DNA of 64,000 nucleotides, taken from NCBI RefSeq assembly GCF_001870785.1, contig NZ_MOLV01000004.1, positions 62,001 to 126,000 on the forward strand, in the 5' to 3' direction. Under the pieces are notes generated by a model. The model saw only the letters and a program-made list of their open reading frames with translations. It was not told the origin of the DNA and made no database searches. Positions within the stretch are counted from its first letter, which is position 1. Every line of letters starts with the position of its first letter. The translations under genes and the position numbers were made by a program. This DNA comes from Exiguobacterium sp. KRL4 (lineage in GTDB: Bacteria; Bacillota; Bacilli; Exiguobacteriales; Exiguobacteriaceae). Shown here in pieces: positions 1 to 10,265 of the stretch.

Positions 1-494
<494 letters not shown>

Positions 495-497
495 CCC

Positions 498-1475
498 ATG
501 GCACAAATGACGATGATCCAAGCGATCACTGACGCAATGCGCGTCGAGATGAAACGCGACGAGCAAGTTCTCTTGTTCGGTGAAGACGTCGGTAAAAACG
601 GTGGGGTATTCCGTGCGACAGAAGGTCTTCAAGACGAATTAGGCGAAGACCGTGTCTTCGATACACCACTTGCCGAGTCTGGTATTGGTGGTCTTGCAGT
701 CGGATTCAGCTTGACTGGTTTCCGTCCAATCATGGAAATCCAATTCTTCGGATTCGTATTCGAAGTATTTGATTCTGTAGCGGCACAACTCGCACGTTTA
801 CGTTACCGTTCAGGCGGCACGTACAGTGCACCTGTCACAATCCGTTCACCATTCGGTGGCGGTGTTAAAACACCTGAGCTTCATGCAGATAACTTGGAAG
901 GATTAATGGCTCAGTCACCAGGACTTAAAGTCGTCATCCCTTCAACTCCGTATGATGCAAAAGGTCTTTTGATCGCATCAATCCGTGATAACGATCCAGT
1001 TGTGTTCCTTGAGCACATGAAACTGTACCGTTCATTCCGCGGCGAAGTGCCAGAGGGCGATTACACGATCGAACTCGGAAAAGCAGACATCAAACGTGAA
1101 GGTACTGACGTTACGATCGTAACGTACGGTGCGATGGTTCACGCATCATTGAAAGCAGCTGAAGAACTCGAAAAAGAAAACATCAGCGTTGAAATCATCG
1201 ACTTGATGACAATCAGCCCGATTGACATCGACACAATTGTTGCGTCAGTCAAGAAAACGAACCGTGTTGTCGTCGTTCAAGAAGCTCAGAAACAAGCAGG
1301 TGTGGCTGCAATGGTCGCAGCTGAAATCCAAGAGCGTGCTATTCTTGATCTTGAAGCACCGATTCTTCGTGTAACGGCTCCTGACACAATCTTCCCATTC
1401 GCACAAGGTGAAGATGCATGGCTCCCGGACCACAAAGATATCGTTGAAAAAGTAAAAACAGTTTACAATTTCTAA
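498..1475 (+). CDS. pdhB: Pyruvate dehydrogenase E1 component, beta subunit
   Basis: The 325-residue product has the normal PdhB length. It shows the transketolase pyrimidine domain near the N-terminus ([35 protein letters not shown]), the middle [14 protein letters not shown] segment, and the C-terminal transketolase domain ending in [10 protein letters not shown]-type sequence (here [15 protein letters not shown]). It pairs with PdhA to form E1 of the cytoplasmic pyruvate dehydrogenase complex. The AAAGGAG at the end of pdhA supports the ATG start. A 98-base gap containing a hairpin separates it from pdhC. Confidence 0.98.
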   Translation: MAQMTMIQAITDAMRVEMKRDEQVLLFGEDVGKNGGVFRATEGLQDELGEDRVFDTPLAESGIGGLAVGFSLTGFRPIMEIQFFGFVFEVFDSVAAQLARLRYRSGGTYSAPVTIRSPFGGGVKTPELHADNLEGLMAQSPGLKVVIPSTPYDAKGLLIASIRDNDPVVFLEHMKLYRSFRGEVPEGDYTIELGKADIKREGTDVTIVTYGAMVHASLKAAEELEKENISVEIIDLMTISPIDIDTIVASVKKTNRVVVVQEAQKQAGVAAMVAAEIQERAILDLEAPILRVTAPDTIFPFAQGEDAWLPDHKDIVEKVKTVYNF

Positions 1476-1482
1476 GAGAGAA

Positions 1483-1520
1483 CCGGAAAAAGGAGAGAGG
1501 TAATTCTCTCCTTGCTTCCG
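1483..1520 (+). other. Hairpin in the pdhB-pdhC gap
   Basis: GGAGAGA (1492-1498) pairs perfectly with TCTCTCC (1505-1511) around a six-base loop, and CCGGA/TCCG can extend the stem outward. The U-run that follows is poor (TTGCTTCCGTTTT), so this looks more like an RNA processing, stabilising or attenuating structure than a full terminator. It lies between the E1 and E2-E3 halves of the operon. Confidence 0.45.
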
Positions 1521-1573
1521 TTTTAAAGATAACAATCGACTTTGAAGAGTGAAATAAAAGGAGGCTAATTCAA

Positions 1574-2872
1574 ATGGGTTTATTTGAATTCAAATTACCG
1601 GATATCGGTGAGGGTATTCACGAAGGTGAAATCGTAAAGTGGTTCGTTAAAGCAGGCGACACGGTCAAAGAAGATGACATTCTTCTTGAAGTTCAAAACG
1701 ATAAAGCTGTCGTTGAAATCCCGTCACCAGTTGATGGTACTGTCAAAGAAGTAAAAGTAGACGAAGGTGTTGTAGCCGTCGTTGGTGACGTGTTGATCAC
1801 GTTTGATGTGGAAGGCGAAGGTTCTGCTCCTTCTGAAGAAGAAGCGCCAGAACAGCCTAAAGCAGCGGATAACGCGAAAGACGTCCAAGACACAGACAAA
1901 AAAGTCGAAGACAAGCCAACAGAAGTTCAAATCCATAAATCAGAACGCGTCATCGCGATGCCATCAGTACGTAAATATGCGCGTGAAAAAGGCGTAGACA
2001 TCCGTGAAGTTCAAGGTTCTGGTGACAACGGTCGTGTTGTCAAAGAAGACATCGATGCGTTTGCAAACGGTGGACAATCTTCAACTGCACCAGCAACAGA
2101 AGAAAAAGCACCGGCAGCACAAGCTTCAGCATCTAAATCTGAAGTGAAACCGTATGTTGCAGCTCAACCTGAGCTTGAAACACGCGAGAAGATCAAAGGA
2201 ATCCGTAAAGCGATTTCAAAAGCAATGGTCAACTCGAAACACACGGCTCCACACGTTACATTGATGGACGAAGTCGATGTTACGAATCTTGTGGTACTCC
2301 GCAAAAACTTCAAAGAAGTTGCGGCAGCACAAGGTACGAAATTGACGTATCTCCCATTCGTTGTGAAAGCATTGACAGCAGCGGCTAAAAAATACCCTGC
2401 CATCAACGCATCAATCGACGATGTCAACGAAGAAGTCGTTTACAAAAACTACTTCAACATCGGTATCGCAGCAGACACAGACAACGGTCTTGTTGTTCCT
2501 GTCGTCAAAGATGCAGACCGTAAATCAATCTTCGCATTAGCAGACAACATCAACGATCTTGCTGGTAAAGCACGTGAAGGTAAACTTTCTGGTGAGGAAA
2601 TGAAAGGCGGATCGATCACGATTACAAACATCGGTTCTGCTGGCGGACAATGGTTCACACCGGTCATCAACCACCCAGAAGTTGCGATTCTCGGAATCGG
2701 CCGCATTGCTGAAAAAGCAGTCGTCAAAAACGGTGAAATCGTTGCGGCACCAGTACTCGCATTGTCATTTAGCTTTGACCACCGTCTCATTGATGGTGCA
2801 ACTGCACAAAACGCGCTTAACTTGGTTAAACGCTTGTTGAACGACCCACAACTTCTCATTATGGAGGGATAA
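1574..2872 (+). CDS. pdhC: Dihydrolipoyllysine acetyltransferase (PDH E2)
   Basis: The 432-residue protein carries one N-terminal lipoyl domain (about residues 1-77, lipoyl lysine K44 in QNDKAVVE). A charged Ala/Pro/Glu-rich linker follows, then a peripheral subunit-binding domain (about 125-165, [14 protein letters not shown]), a second Ala/Pro linker, and the catalytic acetyltransferase domain with the DHRLIDG motif near residue 403. It forms the structural core of the complex and transfers acetyl from lipoate to CoA. The start is supported by AAAGGAGG upstream. It has one lipoyl domain, as in other Gram-positive E2 proteins. Confidence 0.98.
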   Translation: MGLFEFKLPDIGEGIHEGEIVKWFVKAGDTVKEDDILLEVQNDKAVVEIPSPVDGTVKEVKVDEGVVAVVGDVLITFDVEGEGSAPSEEEAPEQPKAADNAKDVQDTDKKVEDKPTEVQIHKSERVIAMPSVRKYAREKGVDIREVQGSGDNGRVVKEDIDAFANGGQSSTAPATEEKAPAAQASASKSEVKPYVAAQPELETREKIKGIRKAISKAMVNSKHTAPHVTLMDEVDVTNLVVLRKNFKEVAAAQGTKLTYLPFVVKALTAAAKKYPAINASIDDVNEEVVYKNYFNIGIAADTDNGLVVPVVKDADRKSIFALADNINDLAGKAREGKLSGEEMKGGSITITNIGSAGGQWFTPVINHPEVAILGIGRIAEKAVVKNGEIVAAPVLALSFSFDHRLIDGATAQNALNLVKRLLNDPQLLIMEG

Positions 2873-2875
2873 GCA

Positions 2876-4288
2876 ATGGTAGTAGGTGAATTCGCACAAG
2901 AAACAGATTTACTCGTAATCGGGGCTGGCCCTGGTGGTTACGTTGCTGCAATCCGCGGTGCGCAACTCGGACTTAAAGTAACAGTCGTCGAACGTGAAAA
3001 CGTCGGTGGTGTTTGTTTGAACGTCGGATGTATCCCGTCAAAAGCCTTGATCACAGCTGGACATAACTTCCAGCATGCAAAAGGTTCAGATTCAATGGGA
3101 ATCACATCTGAAAACGTTTCAGTCGATTTCTCAAAAGTTCAATCTTGGAAACAGTCTGTTGTTAACAAATTGACTGGTGGCGTTGGTGGCCTTCTTAAAG
3201 GTAACAACGTCGAGACTGTCGTTGGAGAAGCGTACTTCCAGTCTGAAGATACAGTTCGTATCATCAACGAAGATTCTTCTACACCTTACAAATTCAAAAA
3301 ATGTATCATCGCAACAGGTTCGACTCCAATCGAACTTCCAGCTTTCAAATGGTCAAAACGTGTCCTTTCTTCAACAGGCGCATTGAACCTTCCTGAACTT
3401 CCGAAAAAACTCATCGTCATCGGTGGTGGATACATCGGAATGGAGCTCGGAACAGCGTATGCTAACTTTGATACTGAAGTTGTCATCTTAGAAGGAACAA
3501 AAGATATCCTTTCTGGATTCGAGCCGGCAATGACGCAAGTCGTCAAGAAAAAGCTCAAACAAAAAGGAAATATCACGATTCACAACGAAGCACTTGCACA
3601 AAGTGTTGAAGAGACAGAAGAAGGCGTGAAAGTTACGTTTGAAGTCAAAGGTGAAACACAAACTGTCGAAGCGGACTACGTCCTCGTCACAGTTGGTCGT
3701 CGCCCGAACACATCTGATCTCGGTCTTGAAATGGCAGAAGTCAAAGTCAGCGAACGTGGACTTGTTGAAATCGACGATCAGTGCCGTACGTCGAACGAAA
3801 ACATCTACGCCATCGGTGACATTGTTCCTGGACCACCACTTGCGCACAAAGCTTCATTCGAAGCTAAAATTGCTGCAGAAGCGGCTGCCGGACACCCGGC
3901 ATACCTCGACTACAGCGCAATTCCTGCGGTTGTCTTCACAGACCCAGAACTCGCAACAGTCGGTTATACTGAAGCACAAGCAAAAGAAGAAGGTCTTGAT
4001 TACCTCGCTTCTAAATTCCCATATGCTGCGAATGGTCGTGCGCTTGCGCTCAACGAGCCAGATGGCTTTTTGAAAATGATCACGCGTAAGTCTGACAATC
4101 TCTTGATTGGTGCTCAAATCGCTGGTACAGGTGCATCTGACATGATCGCTGAGATGGGACTCGCAATCGAGTCTGGAATGACTGCTGAAGATATCGCACT
4201 CACAATCCACGCGCACCCTTCACTCGGTGAAATCGCAATGGAAACAGCTGAAGTAGCAATCGGAAGCCCGATCCACATCATTAAATAA
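2876..4288 (+). CDS. pdhD: Dihydrolipoamide dehydrogenase (PDH E3)
   Basis: This 470-residue flavoprotein reoxidises dihydrolipoamide on E2 and reduces NAD. The N-terminal FAD motif ([15 protein letters not shown]) precedes the redox-active disulfide C47/C52 in [16 protein letters not shown] second Rossmann motif ([13 protein letters not shown]) binds NAD, and the C-terminal dimerisation domain carries the catalytic His-Glu pair in HAHPSLGEI. It starts 3 bases after pdhC, and an intrinsic terminator follows immediately, so it is the last gene of the pdh operon. Confidence 0.98.
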   Translation: MVVGEFAQETDLLVIGAGPGGYVAAIRGAQLGLKVTVVERENVGGVCLNVGCIPSKALITAGHNFQHAKGSDSMGITSENVSVDFSKVQSWKQSVVNKLTGGVGGLLKGNNVETVVGEAYFQSEDTVRIINEDSSTPYKFKKCIIATGSTPIELPAFKWSKRVLSSTGALNLPELPKKLIVIGGGYIGMELGTAYANFDTEVVILEGTKDILSGFEPAMTQVVKKKLKQKGNITIHNEALAQSVEETEEGVKVTFEVKGETQTVEADYVLVTVGRRPNTSDLGLEMAEVKVSERGLVEIDDQCRTSNENIYAIGDIVPGPPLAHKASFEAKIAAEAAAGHPAYLDYSAIPAVVFTDPELATVGYTEAQAKEEGLDYLASKFPYAANGRALALNEPDGFLKMITRKSDNLLIGAQIAGTGASDMIAEMGLAIESGMTAEDIALTIHAHPSLGEIAMETAEVAIGSPIHIIK

Positions 4289-4293
4289 TCAAG

Positions 4294-4332
4294 AAAACCT
4301 TAAGCGGGGAGCCGACCGCTTAAGGTTTTTTT
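4294..4332 (+). terminator. Intrinsic terminator of the pdh operon
   Basis: AAAACCTTAAGCGG pairs with CCGCTTAAGGTTTT around a short loop and runs into a stretch of U residues. It lies 5 bases after the pdhD stop codon. Confidence 0.93.
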
Positions 4333-4391
4333 GTTTCGTTTAACCTTTCTTAAAAACAGGAAAAGGATAAGAAAAGAAAGGGTGAGACACG

Positions 4392-4700
4392 ATGGATTCT
4401 CAATTATCACCACTCGAAGAACTGTATCATGTCTCAGAAACGGATAAAGTCAGGTTCATCGGTGTGACGACGGAACACGCACGGTATGATTTTGGTGTTG
4501 TCTTTACGGGTCAGTTTTTCGGTAAGATGTTAGTCGTCAGCCTGAGTAGTGGACGAGCGGCTTTACTGGATCACGAAGATGTCCTGGATGACGATGGGTT
4601 GCATCGCTTACTCGATGTCGACCCAATCGATACAAGTGCAGTCGGTGACTTTTTAGCGACCCTTTTGCCCTACGTTCCAAGTTATGAACAGGCTGATTAA
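4392..4700 (+). CDS. DUF3055-like small cytosolic protein
   Basis: The 102-residue acidic protein resembles, from memory, the DUF3055 family of Bacillales, in the order KVRFIGV..., RYDFGVVFT, FFGKMLVVSLSSGRAALL. It has no signal peptide or membrane segment, and its function is unknown. It is a single-gene unit between two strong terminators, with AAAGGGTGAG upstream of the ATG. The family assignment rests on a remembered pattern and would need a profile search. Confidence 0.7.
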   Translation: MDSQLSPLEELYHVSETDKVRFIGVTTEHARYDFGVVFTGQFFGKMLVVSLSSGRAALLDHEDVLDDDGLHRLLDVDPIDTSAVGDFLATLLPYVPSYEQAD

Positions 4701-4737
4701 AAAATCCCGCAAGTGCGTGTGCACTGCGGGATTTTTA
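4701..4737. terminator. Bidirectional terminator between DUF3055 gene and speA
   Basis: AAAATCCCGCA and TGCGGGATTTTT form a perfect stem flanked by A and T runs on both sides. It can therefore end transcription of the plus-strand gene and of the minus-strand speA. Confidence 0.92.
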
Positions 4738-4749
4738 CGGTAGTTCTGA

Positions 4750-6237
4750 TTACCGAATGGCATTGGATTGTTGGATGACTTTGATCGTCTCAAGCGTATG
4801 ATCTTCCAGTCCTTGAACAGGGAGACCGGCTTCAATGTTTTCTTTGATATACGCCAGATTATCCGTCGTAATCATTTCACCCGGAATAAAAATCGGGATT
4901 CCGGGTGGGTACACCATCATGAATTCTGCCGAAATCCGACCGACGGCGTCTGCGAGCGGAATCGTTTCCGTTTCCTCATAAAAAGCATCGCGTGGACTGA
5001 GCGCAAGTGCAGGGATGTCTGGTAAGACGATGGAATGAGAAATGGTTTTCGATCCTGTATCGCGATGGCGCTCCACAAGTTCAGTCATTCCTGTCAGCAA
5101 AGCGTCAATCGTTTTTTCCGAGTCACCAGACGTGATGATCAGTAAAATATTGTTCAAATCAGATAGTTCAACTTCGATGCGGTGTTCGTCGCGTAAAAAT
5201 TCTTCGACAAGATGACCGGAAATACCAAGTCCTTTGACGGAAATCAACACTTTTGTTGGATCAAAGGCGAACGTCGCACTCGAATGCAAATCGGATTCCC
5301 CGAATACAGCAAGGTAAGGAAGTTTCGCTAAGCCCATCCGCATCCGGGTAGCGAGTTCAAGAGCGCGACGGTTCATCGCCTCACCGTTGATTGCGAGGTG
5401 ACGACGGGCACAATCGAGTGATGCTAATAATAAATAAGAAGTGGAAGTCGTCGTCAGCATCGAGAGGACGGCTTGGACTTTGTCTGGCGAGACAAGACCA
5501 CGACGGACGTTCAAGACGGAACTGCCGGTCAAAGACCCACCTAATTTATGAACACTCGTCGCAGCAAGATCAGCACCCGCTTGCATCGCAGACAGCGGCA
5601 TATCATCGTGGAATGCGATATGAACGCCGTGGGCTTCGTCGACAAGCACCGGTATGCCTTTGCTATGAGCAAGGGAGACGATACTTTCTAGGTCACCTGC
5701 AACGCCAAAATACGTCGGGTTGATGACGAGGACAGCTTTTGTATCTGGGTGGAGGCTGAGAGCACGCTCGACGGCACTTGGCGTAATACCATGAGCGATG
5801 CCAAACATTTCATCAAACTCGGGGTGAATGAAAATCGGGTGCGCTCCAGAAAGAACGATAGCCGACATGACCGATTTATGAACGTTCCGGGGAACTAAAA
5901 TTTTATCGTCCGGACCGACGACGCTCATGATCATTGCCATGATGGCGGTCGAGGTTCCCTGAACGGAGAAAAATGTTTCGTCTGCATGAAAGGCTTGGGC
6001 CGCAAGACGATGGGCATCTTTGATGATTCCTTTTGGATGATGGAGATCATCGAGCGGAGCGATATTGATTAAATCGATATCGAGCGCGTTCTGACCGATG
6101 AATGATCGAAAAGCAGGATCCATCCCTTGACCATTTTTATGACCAGGAATATGAAATTGAATTGGTTGACGTTTCGCATGCGCAAGTAACGCATCGAATA
6201 AAGGTGTATCGAGCTGTGTTAAGCTTTTTGTTTGCAC
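4750..6237 (-). CDS. speA: PLP-dependent Orn/Lys/Arg decarboxylase, SpeA type
   Basis: The 495-residue fold type I PLP enzyme carries the decarboxylase signatures FHIPGHKNG near the N-terminus, SVQGTSTA, the cofactor-binding DEAHG (D200) and the Schiff-base lysine K231 in SVHKLGGSLTGSS. The closest position and type in B. subtilis is SpeA, an arginine decarboxylase for polyamine synthesis. Substrate cannot be told from motifs, because lysine-type relatives look alike. The GTG start at 6237 was chosen because AAGGGGGG sits about 6 bases upstream. An ATG 13 codons earlier has no such site. It ends at a shared terminator. Confidence 0.9.
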   Translation of the reverse strand: MQTKSLTQLDTPLFDALLAHAKRQPIQFHIPGHKNGQGMDPAFRSFIGQNALDIDLINIAPLDDLHHPKGIIKDAHRLAAQAFHADETFFSVQGTSTAIMAMIMSVVGPDDKILVPRNVHKSVMSAIVLSGAHPIFIHPEFDEMFGIAHGITPSAVERALSLHPDTKAVLVINPTYFGVAGDLESIVSLAHSKGIPVLVDEAHGVHIAFHDDMPLSAMQAGADLAATSVHKLGGSLTGSSVLNVRRGLVSPDKVQAVLSMLTTTSTSYLLLASLDCARRHLAINGEAMNRRALELATRMRMGLAKLPYLAVFGESDLHSSATFAFDPTKVLISVKGLGISGHLVEEFLRDEHRIEVELSDLNNILLIITSGDSEKTIDALLTGMTELVERHRDTGSKTISHSIVLPDIPALALSPRDAFYEETETIPLADAVGRISAEFMMVYPPGIPIFIPGEMITTDNLAYIKENIEAGLPVQGLEDHTLETIKVIQQSNAIR

Positions 6238-6284
6238 CAGATTTCCCCCCTTAAAACCGAATAAAAATACAATCAAACAAGCTA

Positions 6285-6312
6285 ACTATAACAAGTTTTC
6301 ATGAGGTTGCAA
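6285..6312 (-). promoter_or_regulatory. Predicted SigA promoter for speA
   Basis: On the minus strand TTGCAA (-35) is followed after 16 bases by TATAGT (-10). The TG one base before the -10 makes it an extended -10 element. It lies about 50 bases upstream of the GTG start of speA. Confidence 0.6.
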
Positions 6313-6369
6313 CTGTTTTATCTTCGATTTCGTTGTAAAATAGGAAGCGTCAAGAAAGGAAGTGTCATA

Positions 6370-6642
6370 ATGGCAGTCAATTATCCGATTAATCCGGACT
6401 GGTCGACAGAAGAAATCGTTACAGTCATCCATTTTTTTAATGTCGTAGAAGAGGTCTACGAAAAAGGGGTCGACCGCGGTGTTTTTTTAAATGCTTATCA
6501 AGCCTTTAAAACGATTGTCAATTCAAAATCAGAAGAAAAACAATTGGACCAGTTTTATTTCGAAGAGACCGGATGTTCAAGTTATCGGGCCGTACAACAA
6601 GCCAGAAAACAAGAACAATCTCTCTTACGTTTAAAAAAATAA
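6370..6642 (+). CDS. yktA: UPF0223 family protein YktA
   Basis: The 90-residue soluble protein contains the family pattern NYPINPDWSTEEIVTVIHFFNVVEEVYEKGV, a lysine-rich centre and a C-terminal CSSYRAVQQA segment, as in B. subtilis YktA. The function is unknown, and the fold is expected to be a small helical bundle. The ATG at 6370 was chosen over an in-frame start 23 codons upstream because AAGAAAGGAAG lies just before it. It neighbours speA, as in Bacillus. Confidence 0.88.
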   Translation: MAVNYPINPDWSTEEIVTVIHFFNVVEEVYEKGVDRGVFLNAYQAFKTIVNSKSEEKQLDQFYFEETGCSSYRAVQQARKQEQSLLRLKK

Positions 6643-6687
6643 GAAATGTAGGTCTAAAAAAATAGCGAGAACTTCAAACTAATTTTT

Positions 6688-6740
6688 GAGAGCGGATTTT
6701 GTTCCTGGGTTTCCAGGGGACAAGAGCCGCTTTCTTGTTT
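6688..6740 (+). terminator. Probable terminator after yktA
   Basis: GAGAGCGG (6688-6695) pairs with CCGCTTTC (6727-6734) with one G-U pair, enclosing a second stem of GTTCCTGG with CCAGGGGAC. A T-rich tail (TTGTTT) follows. The rest of the gap (about 6741-6900) is AT-rich with no clear gene. Confidence 0.6.
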
Positions 6741-6918
6741 AGAAAAAACAAAAACTGGTTATATACTACATACAAGACGATATCGTACAACTGTAAAAAT
6801 TAAAAATAGATCCTTTACATCTAAGTTAAATCGTACTATTATGGATTCAATCCACTAATTAGTCGCAATTGTCTGATAACTAAATCAGTTTTTTATCCCG
6901 CGAAGGAGTGTGGTTACT

Positions 6919-7107
6919 GTGAAACAAGTAATAGAAGCATACAAAAGAAAAGATGCAGAAAAACGCATTCCTGTATTGCGCCTCGAAATCGATTATGAAC
7001 TTGCGACGTTGCACGATGCGATCGTAGCGAGTGATACGGAAGCGATGGGTGCGAGTAAGGAACGCCTTGAGAAATATCGTCAAGAGATGGTACGTCTTGA
7101 AGCATAA
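6919..7107 (+). CDS. Small unknown cytosolic protein
   Basis: The 62-residue product, rich in Lys/Glu/Arg/Ala, is predicted from its composition to form two amphipathic helices separated near DYELATLHDAIVASD. There is no membrane segment, cysteine or recognised motif. The GTG at 6919 was chosen because AAGGAG lies 10 bases upstream. The in-frame GTG at 6910 would abut that site. It is followed by a strong terminator, which supports a real short transcript. It occupies roughly the position of the small ykz genes of Bacillus, but no homology is claimed. Confidence 0.65.
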   Translation: MKQVIEAYKRKDAEKRIPVLRLEIDYELATLHDAIVASDTEAMGASKERLEKYRQEMVRLEA

Positions 7108-7142
7108 ACAAGGTCTTCCTTATTAAAAATAAAATAATGCCA

Positions 7143-7181
7143 TAATCAACCAGCGAAACTTTTCGTTGGTTGATTTTTTTT
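7143..7181 (+). terminator. Intrinsic terminator
   Basis: AATCAACCAGCGAAA pairs with TTCGTTGGTTGATT (one G-U pair) around a short loop, followed by a run of eight T. It ends the transcript of the 62-residue protein gene. Confidence 0.92.
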
Positions 7182-7232
7182 GTTACTATTACAGAGTAGA
7201 ACGATCTTGAACAGACTGAAGGGGTGAGATAG

Positions 7233-8012
7233 ATGCAAGGGATTGAGTTACATGCAATCGATCTGATGAAACGGGCAGGGAAGTATATCCGTCAAAAAAT
7301 GGATCAGGCGTATCATATAGAAGAAAAAACGAATAAAAGTGATCTTGTCACGGAAATTGATCAACATGTCGAAGATCTATTGATCAAGGGCATCTTAGAG
7401 AAATATCCGGATCATCTCATTTATGGCGAAGAAGGTCGAATAGCGCGTCCGGAGACATTGGACGGAACGATTTGGTTTGTTGATCCGATTGACGGGACGA
7501 TGAACTTCATTCGTCAAAAACGTCTATTTGCGATTTCAATCGCCATCATGGTGGAGGGCGAGTTGCGGTATGGCTTTGTCTATGATGTGATGGCAGATGA
7601 GATGTTTCATGCCATCAAAGGGCAAGGGGCTTATGAAAATGGCATTCGTCTTGCGCCTCTTGTCGAGCGGCCGGTCAAAGAAGCGATTGTCTGTATGAAT
7701 GCGACATGGGTGACGGCGAATCGTCGGATTGATCCGGCATTGCTTACCCCACTCGTTCGGGATGCAGTCGGAACGCGGGCAGTCGGCGCGGCTTCTCTTG
7801 AATTGGCTTGGATTGCCGCCGGTCGGGTAGATGGCTATATTACGATGCGGAACATGCCGTGGGATTATGCGGGCGGTCAAGTGCTGATCGAAGAATTAGG
7901 TGGACGTGTCGGGACGATCGAGGGAGCAGAGATGACATTTCTTGAACAGACAAGTGTTCTTGCAGGAAGTCACGTGTTTGTTTCCGACGTGTTGACGTAC
8001 GTTCAAAAATAA
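7233..8012 (+). CDS. suhB: Inositol monophosphatase family phosphatase (SuhB/YktC)
   Basis: The 259-residue protein has the Mg-dependent, Li-sensitive phosphatase signatures: GEEG (residues 65-68), WFVDPIDGTMNF with metal ligands D84 and D87, and the C-terminal WDYAGG motif whose aspartate completes the metal site. The family hydrolyses myo-inositol phosphates or related sugar phosphates. The true substrate in Bacillales is not certain. ATG is preceded by AAGGGGTGAG. The gene ends against ylaF on the other strand. Confidence 0.92.
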   Translation: MQGIELHAIDLMKRAGKYIRQKMDQAYHIEEKTNKSDLVTEIDQHVEDLLIKGILEKYPDHLIYGEEGRIARPETLDGTIWFVDPIDGTMNFIRQKRLFAISIAIMVEGELRYGFVYDVMADEMFHAIKGQGAYENGIRLAPLVERPVKEAIVCMNATWVTANRRIDPALLTPLVRDAVGTRAVGAASLELAWIAAGRVDGYITMRNMPWDYAGGQVLIEELGGRVGTIEGAEMTFLEQTSVLAGSHVFVSDVLTYVQK

Positions 8013-8037
8013 AACGCCCCCAGGAGGACGTTTTAAG
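8008..8037. terminator. Shared terminator of suhB and ylaF
   Basis: AAAACG and CGTTTT flank a GC-rich core (CCCCC AGG AGG) between the two convergent genes, and the stop codon of ylaF lies inside it. U-runs are short on both sides, so strength is uncertain. Confidence 0.6.
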
Positions 8038-8203
8038 CTTGTTTCCGGAGGCGGGCTTTTAAGACGAAACCAAGCCCCATCGTACCAATCGTCAAAAGTA
8101 ATGAGACGAAAATCATGACTACATTTTGTTCTGCGATAAAAATACCGATTGCAGCCATCGAACCAACTGCTATGATGGCTAATAGTAGAAAAAGAATCCG
8201 CAT
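8033..8203 (-). CDS. ylaF: Two-helix membrane protein, DUF5325/YlaF-like
   Basis: The 56-residue product has two hydrophobic segments (about residues 3-21 and 25-47) and a basic C-terminus (KARLRKQA), so it is an inner-membrane hairpin protein. Size, topology and position directly upstream of typA match B. subtilis YlaF, of unknown function. ATG at 8203 has GAGGGGG about 8 bases upstream. In-frame codons further upstream have no such site and encode unlikely polar sequence. Confidence 0.78.
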   Translation of the reverse strand: MRILFLLLAIIAVGSMAAIGIFIAEQNVVMIFVSLLLTIGTMGLGFVLKARLRKQA

Positions 8204-8299
8204 CTGTCGTTTCCCCCTCGATTTACATGAATACATCTTTAGTTTAGCGTGAATCGTAGACAATGAAAAGGCTTTCGCTGTCAGCTTAAATCGAAGTGA

Positions 8300-8330
8300 T
8301 TGCCAACTACTGGTCAACCTGTGCTATACT
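8300..8330 (+). promoter_or_regulatory. Predicted promoter for typA
   Basis: TATACT (8325-8330) is preceded by TG one base upstream (extended -10). A TTGCCA at 8300 gives a long 19-base spacer, so the extended -10 likely carries recognition. It is about 60 bases upstream of the typA start. Confidence 0.5.
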
Positions 8331-8390
8331 CATAAAGTTGACCGAAAGTATTAATGGATTATTTAAATGAACAGAAAGAGGTACACACCT

Positions 8391-10238
8391 ATGACAACAG
8401 TAGTAAGAAACGATTTACGCAACGTCGCGATCATCGCCCACGTTGACCATGGTAAAACGACACTCGTCGATGAGCTTTTAAAACAATCTGGAACATTCCG
8501 TGCGAATGAACTAGTCGAAGAACGCGCAATGGACTCAAATGATATCGAGCGTGAGCGCGGAATCACGATCCTTGCAAAAAACACAGCAATTGATTACAAA
8601 AATACACGCATCAACATCGTTGATACACCAGGTCACGCCGATTTCGGTGGTGAAGTAGAACGTATCATGCGTATGGTTGACGGCGTTATCCTCGTTGTCG
8701 ATGCTCGCGAAGGCTGTATGCCACAAACACGTTTCGTATTGAAAAAAGCACTTGAACAAGGTCTTCAACCAATCGTCGTCGTCAATAAAATTGACAAGCC
8801 GATGGTCCGTCCGCTCGAAGTTGTTGACGAAGTCGTCGACCTCTTGATTGATCTTGGAGCAGATGAAGATCAACTCGAATTCCCAGTCGTTTATGCATCG
8901 GCAGTTAACGGCTCAAGTTCATTTGACCCTGAACTTGAAAATCAAGAAGATACAATTACAAACGTTCTTGATCTGATTCTTGAACACACTCCGGCTCCTG
9001 TTGACAACAGCATGGATCCTTTACAATTCCAAGTTACGATGCTTGACTATGATAACTATCTTGGTCGTATCGGAGTAGGACGCGTTTTCCGTGGAGAAAT
9101 CAAAGTTGGAGACAGCGTTTCGCTTTCTAAACTTGACGGATCAATCAAAAACTTCCGTGTTACGAAATTATTCGGATACTTTGGTCTAAAACGTGTCGAA
9201 ATCGAAGCTGCAAAAGCTGGAGATTTGATTGCAATCGCAGGTATGGAAGACATCAACGTTGGTGAAACAGTTTGCCCGACTTCACACGTCGATCCACTCC
9301 CATTACTTCGTATTGATGAGCCGACTCTTCAAATGACGTTCATCGTCAACAACTCGCCATTCGCTGGTCGTGAAGGTGACCTCGTCACTTCGCGTAAAAT
9401 CGAAGAGCGTCTTGAAAAAGAGCTTGAAACAGACGTTTCACTCCGTATCGAAAACACAGATTCACCGGATCGCTGGATCGTATCTGGCCGTGGTGAGCTT
9501 CACCTCGGGATTTTGATTGAGAACATGCGTCGTGAAGGATACGAAATTCAAGTATCTAAACCGCAGGTAATCATCAAAGTTGAAGATGGCGTAAAAGTTG
9601 AGCCGTTTGAGCGCGTTGTCATTGATACACCTGAAGAATATACAGGTGGCGTCATGGAATCGATCGGTCTCCGTAAAGGTGAACTGACGAACATGCAAAC
9701 AATGGATAACGGACAAACAAAAATGGAATTCATCGTTCCTTCACGTGGATTGATCGGATACCGGAATGAATTCTTATCTGCAACACGCGGATACGGAATC
9801 ATGAACCACACATTCGAAGAATACCGTCCGTTCATCAACGCGGATATCGGTGGACGCCGCAGTGGTGTTATGGTCTCAATCGAAGCTGGTAAAGCGACTG
9901 CATATGCGATTTCTGCACTTGAAGACCGCGGAACGATCTTCATCGAGCCAGGCCTTGAAGTGTACGAAGGAATGATCATCGGTGAATGTAACCGTGACGT
10001 CGATCTCGCTGTTAACGTCGTTAAAGCGAAACAATTGACGAACATGCGTGCATCTGCGAAAGATACAACAAACGTTCTTAAACGTCCACGTGTCTTCTCA
10101 CTCGAAGAATCATTAACATTCTTGAACGAAGATGAGTACTGTGAGATCACACCGCAATCAGTTCGTCTTCGTAAACAAGTCTTAAACAAAAACGAACGTG
10201 AAAAACAAGACAAGCGTCGTCGTCTTGGTAAAGACTGA
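8391..10238 (+). CDS. typA: Ribosome-associated translational GTPase TypA/BipA
   Basis: The 615-residue GTPase resembles elongation factor G. The G domain shows AHVDHGKTT (about residues 16-24), ERERGITI in the switch I region, [14 protein letters not shown] and NKIDKP. Domains II, III and V-like follow, and a BipA-specific C-terminal domain ends in basic KRRRLGKD. It binds the 70S ribosome and acts in ribosome assembly and in stress or cold growth. ATG at 8391 was chosen because AGAAAGAGG lies 9 bases upstream. An ATG eight codons earlier lacks this. Confidence 0.96.
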   Translation: MTTVVRNDLRNVAIIAHVDHGKTTLVDELLKQSGTFRANELVEERAMDSNDIERERGITILAKNTAIDYKNTRINIVDTPGHADFGGEVERIMRMVDGVILVVDAREGCMPQTRFVLKKALEQGLQPIVVVNKIDKPMVRPLEVVDEVVDLLIDLGADEDQLEFPVVYASAVNGSSSFDPELENQEDTITNVLDLILEHTPAPVDNSMDPLQFQVTMLDYDNYLGRIGVGRVFRGEIKVGDSVSLSKLDGSIKNFRVTKLFGYFGLKRVEIEAAKAGDLIAIAGMEDINVGETVCPTSHVDPLPLLRIDEPTLQMTFIVNNSPFAGREGDLVTSRKIEERLEKELETDVSLRIENTDSPDRWIVSGRGELHLGILIENMRREGYEIQVSKPQVIIKVEDGVKVEPFERVVIDTPEEYTGGVMESIGLRKGELTNMQTMDNGQTKMEFIVPSRGLIGYRNEFLSATRGYGIMNHTFEEYRPFINADIGGRRSGVMVSIEAGKATAYAISALEDRGTIFIEPGLEVYEGMIIGECNRDVDLAVNVVKAKQLTNMRASAKDTTNVLKRPRVFSLEESLTFLNEDEYCEITPQSVRLRKQVLNKNEREKQDKRRRLGKD

Positions 10239-10265
10239 GCTCTTAACACGTAAGGGGGACTGGCA

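Noticed and set aside
5391-5723. A 110-codon plus-strand frame inside speA.
   Set aside because: It lies wholly within a decarboxylase with clear motifs, and the Arg/Gln-rich translation is a typical reverse-frame artefact.
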